Shown: piece after piece, positions 17,383-25,493 of the stretch
Position numbering within the stretch: position 1 is the stretch's first letter
How the letters are laid out: every line of letters starts with the position of its first letter
Origin: Methylobacter sp015476545
GTDB lineage: Bacteria > Pseudomonadota > Gammaproteobacteria > Methylococcales > Methylomonadaceae
Reading direction: 5' to 3'
Length of the DNA: 64,000 nt
NCBI RefSeq assembly: GCF_052162025.1
Contig: NZ_CP197401.1
Location: 1-64,000 of the forward strand
Notes under the pieces: model-generated
Told to the model about the DNA's origin: nothing
What the model saw: the letters and a program-made list of their open reading frames with translations, nothing else
Databases searched by the model: none
Program-made: the position numbers and the translations under genes

Positions 17383-18735
17383 TTGCATATTCACATCTTA
17401 GGCATTTGCGGCACATTCATGGGCGGCCTCGCGTTGATCGCAAGGCAGCTGGGCTATCAGGTCAGCGGTTCGGACCAGAACGTGTATCCGCCCATGAGCA
17501 CCCAGCTCGAACAGCAGGGCATACAACTGATGGAAGGCTATCGCGCCGAAAACCTCGATGGCAAGCCCGATCTGGTTATCATCGGCAATGCCCTGTCGCG
17601 CGGCAATCCGGAAGTCGAAGCGGCACTGAACCGGGGGCTTAAATACGTATCGGGCCCGCAGTGGCTGTCGGAGCATGTATTGCAGGACAGATGGGTGCTG
17701 GGCGTAGCCGGCACGCACGGCAAGACCACGACCACCAGCATGCTGAGCTGGATACTCGAGCACCAGGGCTTCAAGCCCGGTTTCCTGATCGGCGGCATTC
17801 CGCTGAATTTCGGTGTTTCGGCCAGGCTCGGCGAATCTTCGTTTTTTGTCATTGAGGCCGATGAATATGACAGCGCCTTTTTCGACAAGCGCTCCAAGTT
17901 CGTCCACTACCGCCCGCGCACGGCCATACTGAACAATCTGGAATACGACCACGCCGATATCTTCCCCGATCTCGACGCCATCAAGCGCCAGTTTCACCAT
18001 CTGGTGCGCACGGTGCCGGGCGAGGGCCTGATCATCAGCCCCGAGAGCGAAGCCAACATCAACGACGTGCTGGCCATGGGCTGCTGGACGCCGGTCACGC
18101 ACACCTCGATCGACGCCGATGCGCCGTGGAATGCCCGGCTGATACAAGCCGACGGCAGCCAATTCAAGGTGCTGCTGAACGGCCAGGAGCAGGGTACGGT
18201 CGATTGGACCCTGACCGGCCGGCATAACGTCTATAACGCCCTGTCTGCGATCGCGGCGGCCCAGCATGTCGGCATTCTGCCCGCCGATGCCATAACGGCG
18301 CTGGCGAAATTCCAGAACGTCAAGCGGCGCATGGAAGTCATTGCCCGCATCAACGATGTCACGATTTATGATGACTTTGCCCATCACCCTACCGCGATCG
18401 CGACGACGCTGGACGGCCTGCGCAAACAGGTCGGGGACGAGCGCATCATTGCCATCGTGGAGCCCAGATCCAATACCATGCGCATGGGCGTGCACACGCA
18501 AACGCTGGCGCAATCTTTGGGGAGCGCCGATCAGGCTTTGATCTATCAGCCGCCGGGTCTGGGCTGGGATTTGAGCGCGCTGAAAAAATACGCCGGCAAT
18601 ATCGAAATCTGCCAGTCGCTGGATGAAATTATCGCTAAACTTAAATTGGAAGCGCGCCATGGCGGCCATTTCGTGCTGATGAGCAATGGCAGCTTTGGCG
18701 GCATCTATCAGCGCCTGCAGCATGAATTAAGTTGA
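17383..18735 (+). CDS. mpl: UDP-MurNAc:L-Ala-gamma-D-Glu-meso-DAP ligase (murein recycling)
   Basis: Mpl attaches the tripeptide recovered from old murein to UDP-N-acetylmuramate, bypassing de novo stem-peptide synthesis. The 450 residues match the family. Visible are the N-terminal Rossmann segment HILGICGTFMGGLA, the Mur ligase ATP loop GTHGKTTTTSML near residue 110, EADEYDSAFF, the NNLEYDHADIF metal-binding region and FAHHPTAIATTL near the C-terminal domain. The start is TTG at 17383, with AGGATAAG upstream; there is no earlier in-frame ATG that fits the family better. Confidence 0.96.
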   Translation: MHIHILGICGTFMGGLALIARQLGYQVSGSDQNVYPPMSTQLEQQGIQLMEGYRAENLDGKPDLVIIGNALSRGNPEVEAALNRGLKYVSGPQWLSEHVLQDRWVLGVAGTHGKTTTTSMLSWILEHQGFKPGFLIGGIPLNFGVSARLGESSFFVIEADEYDSAFFDKRSKFVHYRPRTAILNNLEYDHADIFPDLDAIKRQFHHLVRTVPGEGLIISPESEANINDVLAMGCWTPVTHTSIDADAPWNARLIQADGSQFKVLLNGQEQGTVDWTLTGRHNVYNALSAIAAAQHVGILPADAITALAKFQNVKRRMEVIARINDVTIYDDFAHHPTAIATTLDGLRKQVGDERIIAIVEPRSNTMRMGVHTQTLAQSLGSADQALIYQPPGLGWDLSALKKYAGNIEICQSLDEIIAKLKLEARHGGHFVLMSNGSFGGIYQRLQHELS

Positions 18736-18759
18736 ATACTGATAGATAACCACGAAGGA

Positions 18760-18790
18760 CACGAATGCCCCATCCCTGGGGGCGTTCGTG
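18760..18790 (+). terminator. Hairpin between mpl and the large envelope gene
   Basis: CACGAATGCCCC at 18760-18771 pairs, with one mismatch, with GGGGCGTTCGTG around a short loop. It probably separates the mpl transcript from the next gene. It has the style of a dispersed intergenic repeat. Confidence 0.5.
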
Positions 18791-18823
18791 GTGAATAATA
18801 AAAAAGGATACCCGGAGCGCATC

Positions 18824-21800
18824 ATGAGTCGTACTATCTGGCTATTAGCAGTTATGTTGTTTTTTTCTTCGATCGCTCCGGCCAAACCCTTGACGCCGGA
18901 GCAGGTGCCGGAGCCGCTCAAGCCCTGGGTCAACTGGGTGCTGCAGCATGATCAGGAGCGCATCTGTCCTTTCCTATACAACAGCTATGAGCAAAAACGC
19001 TGCAGTTGGCCGACTCAGCTAAGCCTCGATATCACACCTGAAAAAGGCGCGTTCACAATCAGCTGGAAAGTCTATCAGGAAAGCTGGCTCAGCCTGCCGG
19101 GCGACCATAACTATTGGCCGCTTAACGTAACGGCTAACGACAAACCGGCGCTGGTCATGGACAAAGACGGCAGGCCGAAGGTTTTGCTCGAAGCCGGCGT
19201 TTATGAGATCAAGGGCCAATTTCTCTGGGACAAGCTGCCGGACAATCTGGCTATTCCTGAAGACACCGGACTGATCAGTCTGCGTATCAACGGCAATGCC
19301 ATACAGACGCCCATCATTAAAAATGGGCAGCTGTGGTTGAAAGACAGCGACAGCGGCCGGAAAAAGCTCGAAGACCAGCGGGACAGCCTTGATCTGCAGG
19401 TGTTCCGTAAAATCATCGATGACGTGCCGTTACAGGTTTTAACGCGCATGGATCTGGAAGTCTCCGGCACGCAACGGGAAATCAAACTGGCGCTGCCGCT
19501 GCCGGAAGGCTTCATCCCGCTGCAACTGCAAAGCCCGCTGCCGGCCCGGCTGGAGCCGGACGGGCAATTGCTGGTCCAGGTGCGCCCCGGCCGCTGGCAG
19601 ATCGAGCTGCTGGCCAGAAGTACGGCCGATTTGAACGCGATACCGTTTGCAGTACGCAAAGACTGGCCGGCTGAGGAAGTCTGGGTGTTCAATGCGGTTC
19701 CGCAGCTGCGCGTGGTTGAAATTGAAGACTTAAGTGCGCTTGACCCCAGCCAGACCAATCTGCCCGAGGACTGGAAAAATCTGCCGGCCTACCGCATCAG
19801 CCAGGGGCAGGCCATGCATTTCAAGCTGATACGCCGGGGCGATCCGGAACCCGAGCCGAACCAGCTCAACCTGACGCGGAAATTGTGGCTGGATTTTGAC
19901 GGAACCGGTTATACGGTCAATGACCTGATCACGGGTCGCATGACCCGGGGCTGGCGGCTTAATGCCTTGCCCAGGACGCAGCTGGGCAAGGTCATGCTGG
20001 ACGGCCAAAGCCAGCTCATCACCCGCGATGCCGATAAGCAAGGCGTGGAAGTCAGGCAGGGCCGCATAACGCTGGATGCCGACAGCCGGCTAGCGGACGG
20101 CATCGGCACTCTCAGCGCGGTCGGCTGGGAGCAGAATTTTCATAACGTCAATGCCGAGCTGAACCTGCCGCCGGGCTGGCGTCTTTTGGCGGCCTCCGGC
20201 GTCGACAACGTGCCGGACAGTTGGATTGCGCGCTGGACGCTGCTGGACTTGTTTCTGGTGCTGATCGCGGCGCTGGCGATCAGGCATCTGTGGAATCCGG
20301 CCTGGGGATTGTTCGCTCTGCTGACCTTGGTGATTATCTGGCATGAGCCCGACGCGCCCCATTTTGTCTGGCTCAATATCCTGGCTGCGACGGCGCTGAT
20401 TAAAGTGTTGCCGCCGGGCAGGTTTTTGAGCTTCATGAACTGGTATCGCGCTGTTACCTGCCTGTTTTTGGTCCTGGCCGCAATCCCGTTCATGGTCGAC
20501 CAGATACGCATGGGGCTTTACCCGCAGCTGGAGCAGCCCTGGCAAACCATCCTGCCGACGGAGTATCCGGCTACGGCCGCGATGGCGCCGGAAACCATGA
20601 ACATGGAGGAACAGGCCATGAGGAAATCGATGCCGGAACAGGCTGCATCCGGCGCCGCGGTTGAAAAGGACGAAGCCGTCAACTTCGAGCGCATCGATCC
20701 CAACGCCAAGATCCAGACCGGCCCGGGGCTGCCGCAATGGCAATGGACCAAGATCCAGCTGTCCTGGAACGGCGCCGTGGACAGCGGGCAGGAACTGCAT
20801 TTGTGGTATCAGCCGCCGGTCATGACCATGCTGCTCAATTTTCTGCGCGTAGGGCTGATCGCTGTGCTGGCCTTGCTGATGTTCGGCGTCGCCGAAAAAT
20901 TCAAATTCAACCTGAAAGCCGCAATGCCGGTACTGCTGGGGTTCCTAGTGCTGCCGATGCTGTCGCCACAGCCGGCCCATGCCGATTTCCCCGATCAGGC
21001 CATGCTCGATGAATTGCGCAACAGACTACTGGAAGCGCCCGACTGTCTGCCGGATTGCGCGCAGATTCCGCAGATGCACCTGGCGATCACGGACAAGGCG
21101 TTGACGCTGACGTTAAAAATTCATGCCCGGCAAGCCGTGGCTGTGCCGTTGCCTGCCGAATACGAACAATGGTTTCCAAGTCAGGTCTCGGTCGACGGCA
21201 AAGCCGCCCAGGGACTTTACCGCAGCGGCAACAGTTTATGGATCAACCTGAGCGAAGGCGAGCACCAGGTGGAGCTGAGCGCTGCGCCACTGCTGAACCG
21301 GTTCACGCTGCCGCTGCCGCTGAAGCCGCATCACGTCGCCATTGAAGCGGCTGGCTGGCAGGTCAGCGGCACGCAGGAAGACGGCCGCGTCGACGGCCAG
21401 CTGCAATTCAGCCGCGTCAGCCAGGCGCAGGAAGCCGGCAAGCCGGCCCTGGAGCCTGGCGTCCTGCCGCCGTTTGTCAGCATCAAGCGCACCTTGCAGC
21501 TGGGCCTGGACTGGCGCGTCATCACGCAGATCAGCAGGATTTCACCGGCCGATTCGGCCGTGGTCATCGCTGTGCCGCTGCTGCCGGACGAATCGGTCAC
21601 GACGGCGGGCGTGCGCGTAAAGGACAGCAAAGTCGAAGTCAATATGCCGCCGCAGCAGACTTTTATGGAATGGCAATCGGTCCTGAAAAAAACCGGGCAG
21701 ATCGAATTGACAGCGGCGCCGACAGACCGCTGGCGGGAAATCTGGGCAGCCGATGTCAGCCCCATCTGGCATATCGAAGCGTCGGGCATTGCCATGATCC

Positions 21801-22831
21801 ATCAGAATCATGAAGGGCGCTGGCTGCCTGAATGGCGGCCCTGGCCTGGCGAGAAAGTAACGCTGAAAATCACGCGGCCGCAGCCGGTGGGAGGCCAAAC
21901 GCTGACTATCGATGACAGCAGGCTCATGATTAAGCCCAGCAAGCGCCTGCAGGAAGCCGAACTGAAAATCAGCCTGCGCAGCTCGCAAGGCGCGCAGCAT
22001 ACGCTGACCCTGCCCGAAAACGCCGTGCTGCAGTCGGTGATGGTAGACGGCGTGGTTCAGCCGTTGCGGCAAAAGGGGCGTACGCTGACCGTGCCGATTC
22101 ATCCCGGCAGGCAGGATATCCTGCTGAACTGGCAGCAGGCGCTTGAAATGGCACCCGTCATAACTACGCCTGAGGTGGATCTGGGGCAGGGCAGCGTCAA
22201 CACCAGCCTGAGTATGGGCTTGGGCCAGGACCGCTGGGTACTGTTTACGATGGGCCCCGAATTCGGGCCTGCCGTTTTATTTTGGGGCGTTCTGGCCGTC
22301 ATCGTGATCGTATCGCTGGGCCTGGGAAAAATCCGTTTGACGCCGTTAAAGAGCTGGCACTGGTTTTTGTTGTTGATCGGGCTCAGCCAGATACCGATCG
22401 AGTCGGCCGTGATTGTGGTCGCTTGGTTAATGATCCTGGGCTGGCGCTCAGACAGGCCGATTGCGCAGGCCAACTATTTCAATATAATGCAGGTGACCAT
22501 CGGCCTGTTGACGTTGATATCGCTGAGCCTGTTGTTCGATGCCGTCCAACAGGGCCTGCTCGGATCGCCCGAGATGCAGATTACCGGCAATCAGTCTTCG
22601 GCGTTCAACCTGAACTGGTATCAGGACAGAAGCCCATCGACCCTGCCGACCGCAACGCTGATTTCGGTGCCGTTATTCGTGTACCGGCTGCTCATGCTGG
22701 CCTGGTCGTTATGGCTGGCCTTTGCGCTGCTGAATTGGCTTAAATGGGGCTGGAAATGCTACTCAAGCGGCGGTTTCTGGAGAAAAAAGCCGGTCAAGCA
22801 GGAAGAAGCAGCGGCTGAGCAGAAGAAGTAG
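18824..22831 (+). CDS. Very large membrane-anchored envelope protein of unknown function
   Basis: The preferred start, ATG 18824 (MSRTIWLLAVMLFFSS), gives 1335 residues with a signal peptide ending at APAK; GGAG lies just upstream. The order is a long beta-rich exported part (about 30-490), a block of membrane helices (about 490-580), an acidic linker with KSMPEQAASGAA near 610, another helix pair near 670-710, a second beta-rich part (about 720-1140), and C-terminal helices (about 1150-1310) with a basic tail. The two beta-rich parts look like repeats of one architecture. Cysteines near 48 and 60 may form a disulphide. No known family was recognised. It stands alone between mpl and a mobile element. 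Confidence 0.8.
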   Translation: MSRTIWLLAVMLFFSSIAPAKPLTPEQVPEPLKPWVNWVLQHDQERICPFLYNSYEQKRCSWPTQLSLDITPEKGAFTISWKVYQESWLSLPGDHNYWPLNVTANDKPALVMDKDGRPKVLLEAGVYEIKGQFLWDKLPDNLAIPEDTGLISLRINGNAIQTPIIKNGQLWLKDSDSGRKKLEDQRDSLDLQVFRKIIDDVPLQVLTRMDLEVSGTQREIKLALPLPEGFIPLQLQSPLPARLEPDGQLLVQVRPGRWQIELLARSTADLNAIPFAVRKDWPAEEVWVFNAVPQLRVVEIEDLSALDPSQTNLPEDWKNLPAYRISQGQAMHFKLIRRGDPEPEPNQLNLTRKLWLDFDGTGYTVNDLITGRMTRGWRLNALPRTQLGKVMLDGQSQLITRDADKQGVEVRQGRITLDADSRLADGIGTLSAVGWEQNFHNVNAELNLPPGWRLLAASGVDNVPDSWIARWTLLDLFLVLIAALAIRHLWNPAWGLFALLTLVIIWHEPDAPHFVWLNILAATALIKVLPPGRFLSFMNWYRAVTCLFLVLAAIPFMVDQIRMGLYPQLEQPWQTILPTEYPATAAMAPETMNMEEQAMRKSMPEQAASGAAVEKDEAVNFERIDPNAKIQTGPGLPQWQWTKIQLSWNGAVDSGQELHLWYQPPVMTMLLNFLRVGLIAVLALLMFGVAEKFKFNLKAAMPVLLGFLVLPMLSPQPAHADFPDQAMLDELRNRLLEAPDCLPDCAQIPQMHLAITDKALTLTLKIHARQAVAVPLPAEYEQWFPSQVSVDGKAAQGLYRSGNSLWINLSEGEHQVELSAAPLLNRFTLPLPLKPHHVAIEAAGWQVSGTQEDGRVDGQLQFSRVSQAQEAGKPALEPGVLPPFVSIKRTLQLGLDWRVITQISRISPADSAVVIAVPLLPDESVTTAGVRVKDSKVEVNMPPQQTFMEWQSVLKKTGQIELTAAPTDRWREIWAADVSPIWHIEASGIAMIHQNHEGRWLPEWRPWPGEKVTLKITRPQPVGGQTLTIDDSRLMIKPSKRLQEAELKISLRSSQGAQHTLTLPENAVLQSVMVDGVVQPLRQKGRTLTVPIHPGRQDILLNWQQALEMAPVITTPEVDLGQGSVNTSLSMGLGQDRWVLFTMGPEFGPAVLFWGVLAVIVIVSLGLGKIRLTPLKSWHWFLLLIGLSQIPIESAVIVVAWLMILGWRSDRPIAQANYFNIMQVTIGLLTLISLSLLFDAVQQGLLGSPEMQITGNQSSAFNLNWYQDRSPSTLPTATLISVPLFVYRLLMLAWSLWLAFALLNWLKWGWKCYSSGGFWRKKPVKQEEAAAEQKK

Positions 22832-22838
22832 CTTTGTA

Positions 22839-22910
22839 GGGTACGCACTGCGTACCATTTTGTGAGCTGGTTCATCAGAAAAATTTGAAAATGGTACGCG
22901 ATGCGTACCC
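22839..22910. repeat. GTACGC-rich inverted repeat
   Basis: The arm 22839-22861 (GGGTACGCACTGCGTACC plus ATTTT) pairs with 22888-22910 (AAAATGGTACGCGATGCGTACCC reversed), with two mismatches. Each arm contains its own small palindrome, GTACGC/GCGTAC. This is the style of a dispersed intergenic hairpin and may also end the upstream gene's transcript. Confidence 0.65.
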
Positions 22911-22939
22911 TTATATCTCGATTTTACCCAATTAGGGAT

Positions 22940-23100
22940 AAAATCCCCGGCTGATCACCGGGCGGGAAGCGGAGAAGCCGGGCGTACCCTGAGGCTTCGA
23001 GCCTGCTGCGTAGATTTCGCTCTCCGTTTCCCTCATCCGCCTCATAAGTTCGTACGGTATGCGTAGGCTCCCGTTTCGCCGGGAGAGCCTGTATGATCCA
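22940..23100 (+). ncRNA. Candidate bridge RNA of the IS110-type element
   Basis: The leader before the transposase is densely structured: CCCGG with CCGGG at 22946-22962, AGGCT with AGCCT at 22992-23004, and a stronger stem at 23065-23090 formed by AGGCTCCCG and CGGGAGAGCCT. IS110-type elements of the IS621 kind encode a bridge RNA in this upstream position that pairs with donor and target DNA. Position and structure fit. The guide loops could not be assigned because the element ends are not certain. Confidence 0.45.
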
Positions 23101-23169
23101 AGGCTGAACCAGGCGTATGCCTTAAAATTGATCTTATTGATTTTATATAGTTTTTTGGAGTGTTTAAAG

Positions 23170-24129
23170 ATGTCCCAAGTGACGGTTGGTGTGGATATTG
23201 CCAAGCATAAATTCGATGTTGCCCGCCTGGAGAACGGCAAATACAAGCATAAAAAATTCGACAACACGCCGGAAGGTTTTGCCGCTTTGATCGTCTGGCT
23301 GACGACGTTCGGCGGCGTCAAGCCCTCGGTTTGCATGGAAGCGACTGGCGCCTACAGCATCCCTCTGGCCGAATGCCTGGCCCAATCAGGCTATCCGGTG
23401 GCTGTCGTCAATCCTGCCAGAATCAAGGGATTCGCCAAGAGCGAATTGAGCCGAATCAAGACCGACAAGGCTGACGCCAAGCTGATCGCCCGGTATGCCC
23501 AGGAAAAGAAACCGCCTTTGTGGACGCCGCCACCTGCCAATATCCGCGAACTGCAAGCCTTATTACGCCGGATCGAAGACCTGCTGGAAATGCAGCAAAT
23601 GGAGAAAAACAGACTGGATACGGCTGACCCCACGATTGCCGAATCCATCAGAGCCGTCTTGGCACATCTGGAGCAGGCGCTTAAAACCACACGCGAACGC
23701 GTTCAACGTCTTATCGATCAAGACCCTGATCTCAGGCACCGGCGCGCTTTGCTGGAAACGATTCCTGGCATCGGCGAAGCCTCCTCTGCCCACCTCATGG
23801 TCGCTTTGAGCGATCACTACGGCTTCACCACCGCCAAGCAAGCTGTCGCCTTTGCTGGACTCAATCCCGCCTTGAACGAATCCGGCAAGTGGAAAGGCAA
23901 AACCCGCATTTCCAAGATGGGTGATCCGATGTTGCGCGCGAAGCTATACATGCCCGCCGTGGTCGCGGGAAGACACAATCCCGTCATCCGCCTTTTCCGC
24001 GAACGCTTGGCTGCACGCGGCAAGAATGGCATGGCCATCGCCTGTGCTTCAATGCGCAAACTCGTCCATATCGCCTTTGCCATCCTGAAATCGAATAAAC
24101 CTTTCGACCCCAATTTTGCGCTTGCATAA
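23170..24129 (+). CDS. IS110-family transposase (DEDD recombinase)
   Basis: The 319-residue protein starts at ATG 23170 (MSQVTVGVDIAKHKFDVA). An upstream in-frame start would extend into the structured leader. The RuvC-like half carries VGVDIAKHKFD, VCMEATGAYS and KTDKADAKLIARY, supplying the DEDD acidic residues. A coiled-coil spacer (about 150-205) leads to the C-terminal half with ETIPGIGEASSAHL and the serine-bearing RISKMGDPMLRAKLY segment. The protein appears intact, so the element could be active. The element lacks obvious terminal inverted repeats, as expected for this family, and its exact ends were not found. Confidence 0.93.
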   Translation: MSQVTVGVDIAKHKFDVARLENGKYKHKKFDNTPEGFAALIVWLTTFGGVKPSVCMEATGAYSIPLAECLAQSGYPVAVVNPARIKGFAKSELSRIKTDKADAKLIARYAQEKKPPLWTPPPANIRELQALLRRIEDLLEMQQMEKNRLDTADPTIAESIRAVLAHLEQALKTTRERVQRLIDQDPDLRHRRALLETIPGIGEASSAHLMVALSDHYGFTTAKQAVAFAGLNPALNESGKWKGKTRISKMGDPMLRAKLYMPAVVAGRHNPVIRLFRERLAARGKNGMAIACASMRKLVHIAFAILKSNKPFDPNFALA

Positions 24130-24206
24130 TGGGCAACAAGACGGTATCTACAATTTTTCCGGCGACATTCTTAATATGAGTTATTCAAGACGATGAGTAA
24201 TTAATC

Positions 24207-24959
24207 ATGTCGGTTTTCAATTTCCAGCAGTTTTCGGTGCAACAGAAACAGTCGGCCATGAAAGTCTGCACCGATAGTATCCTGTTTGGCGCCATGACGC
24301 CCGTTAACGGCGGCGAGCGGGCGCTCGATATCGGCGCGGGCACGGGATTGCTGGCACTGATGGCGGCACAGCTGGGCGCCGGGCACGTGACGGCTGTGGA
24401 ACTGACTGAAGAGGCTTATCGGGAATGCCGCTTCAATTTCGGCGCGAGCCCATGGGCGGATCGCCTGGAGGCGGTGCATCAGGACATCCAGAGCTTTGCC
24501 TTCAAGGCCGGGCAGCCTTACGATCTGGTCATCAGCAATCCGCCGTTTTTCGAAAACCACCTCGGGGCCGAAGATTCGCTCAGGCATACCGCCAGGCATA
24601 CTGATCAGCTTGGCTATGCCGACTTGATCGAAGTCGCCGATCGCTTGGTGTCGCCGCAGGGGCTGCTGTATCTGTTGCTGCCCGCTCATGCCGTGCCGAA
24701 GTTTGCCGCTGCCGCATCGGCGGCAGGTTTCCACCTGATCAGGCAGACCGATTACCCTGGCTTTGCACACAGCAAGGCCAGGGTTGCCGCGCTGATTTTC
24801 AGCCGTATAGCCGCTGTTTTGGCAAAGGAAAGGTTGATTGTCTATGAGTCGGCAGGCGTTTACACACAGGCCAGCGAACGGTATTTGTCGGCTTTTCTAC
24901 TGCGGTTTTTAAAAGCGGGAAAAGCGATCGACACACATCCCTGTGCATCTGATCGATGA
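24207..24959 (+). CDS. trmN6: tRNA1(Val) adenine-37 N6-methyltransferase
   Basis: This S-adenosylmethionine-dependent enzyme (YfiC/TrmN6) methylates A37 of tRNA1(Val). The 250-residue protein shows KVCTDSILFGA near the N-terminus, the SAM-binding loop LDIGAGTGLLALM, and the amino-methyltransferase motif ISNPPFFENH, which positions the adenine. Length matches the family. It lies directly after the IS110-type element, so its promoter could be affected by that insertion. Confidence 0.9.
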   Translation: MSVFNFQQFSVQQKQSAMKVCTDSILFGAMTPVNGGERALDIGAGTGLLALMAAQLGAGHVTAVELTEEAYRECRFNFGASPWADRLEAVHQDIQSFAFKAGQPYDLVISNPPFFENHLGAEDSLRHTARHTDQLGYADLIEVADRLVSPQGLLYLLLPAHAVPKFAAAASAAGFHLIRQTDYPGFAHSKARVAALIFSRIAAVLAKERLIVYESAGVYTQASERYLSAFLLRFLKAGKAIDTHPCASDR

Positions 24960-24973
24960 GAGGTGTAACCGGA

Positions 24974-25396
24974 TTAGTTGAGTACGCGGTGGCCACGTTG
25001 TCTCAGGCAGCTGGAGTAAGCTCTCTTGTAAGCATCTCTTGCCTGATAGCCTTGATAGGCGCCGCCGCCGAGGGCCATTGCTGCCGCACCTATGGCCGCG
25101 CCTTTGCCGGCATCACCTGTGAGCGCACCTAAAGCCGCGCCGCTGGCGCCGCCGAGCAGACCGCCTACCGCAGCGCCTTTAGCGCCCTCTTTCAGCATGC
25201 CGCCGGAGCTTTGGTCCGCGATTTGTCCGCATTCAGCCATGTCCTGATTGAGACGGTAAGCGTTAGGATCATTGTATGCATCGACAGTCGGTGTCCATCC
25301 ACCGCCAAAGCTGTTCATTACGCCCCCCTGATTGGCGCAAGCTGTGATGAGCGTACTGGCCATGAAAACGATGCCGACGGTTGTTAATTTCTTCAT
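24974..25396 (-). CDS. Glycine-zipper lipoprotein
   Basis: The 140-residue protein has a lipoprotein signal with lipobox LITAC (Cys near 20) and a central glycine-zipper segment (about 72-115) of alternating Gly/Ala: AAVGGLLGGASGAALGAL and AAIGAAAMALGGGAYQG. The ends carry YQARDAYKRAYSSCLRQRGH. This is the family of outer-membrane-attached glycine-zipper proteins. Its biochemical role is unknown. It is convergent with trmN6. Confidence 0.85.
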   Translation of the reverse strand: MKKLTTVGIVFMASTLITACANQGGVMNSFGGGWTPTVDAYNDPNAYRLNQDMAECGQIADQSSGGMLKEGAKGAAVGGLLGGASGAALGALTGDAGKGAAIGAAAMALGGGAYQGYQARDAYKRAYSSCLRQRGHRVLN

Positions 25397-25493
25397 TGTA
25401 GTACCTTAGTATTGAGTGATTGTTCGCTTGAAGTTTAGATAATATTTTCTGAATAGCGCATGAATGGCGGCGGCGTAATTTAAACAATAATTA

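Noticed and set aside
17398..18723. 441-residue open frame antisense to mpl
   Set aside because: It is a shadow of mpl in G+C-rich codons; the protein is Arg/His/Gln-rich with no recognisable motif, and mpl is certain.
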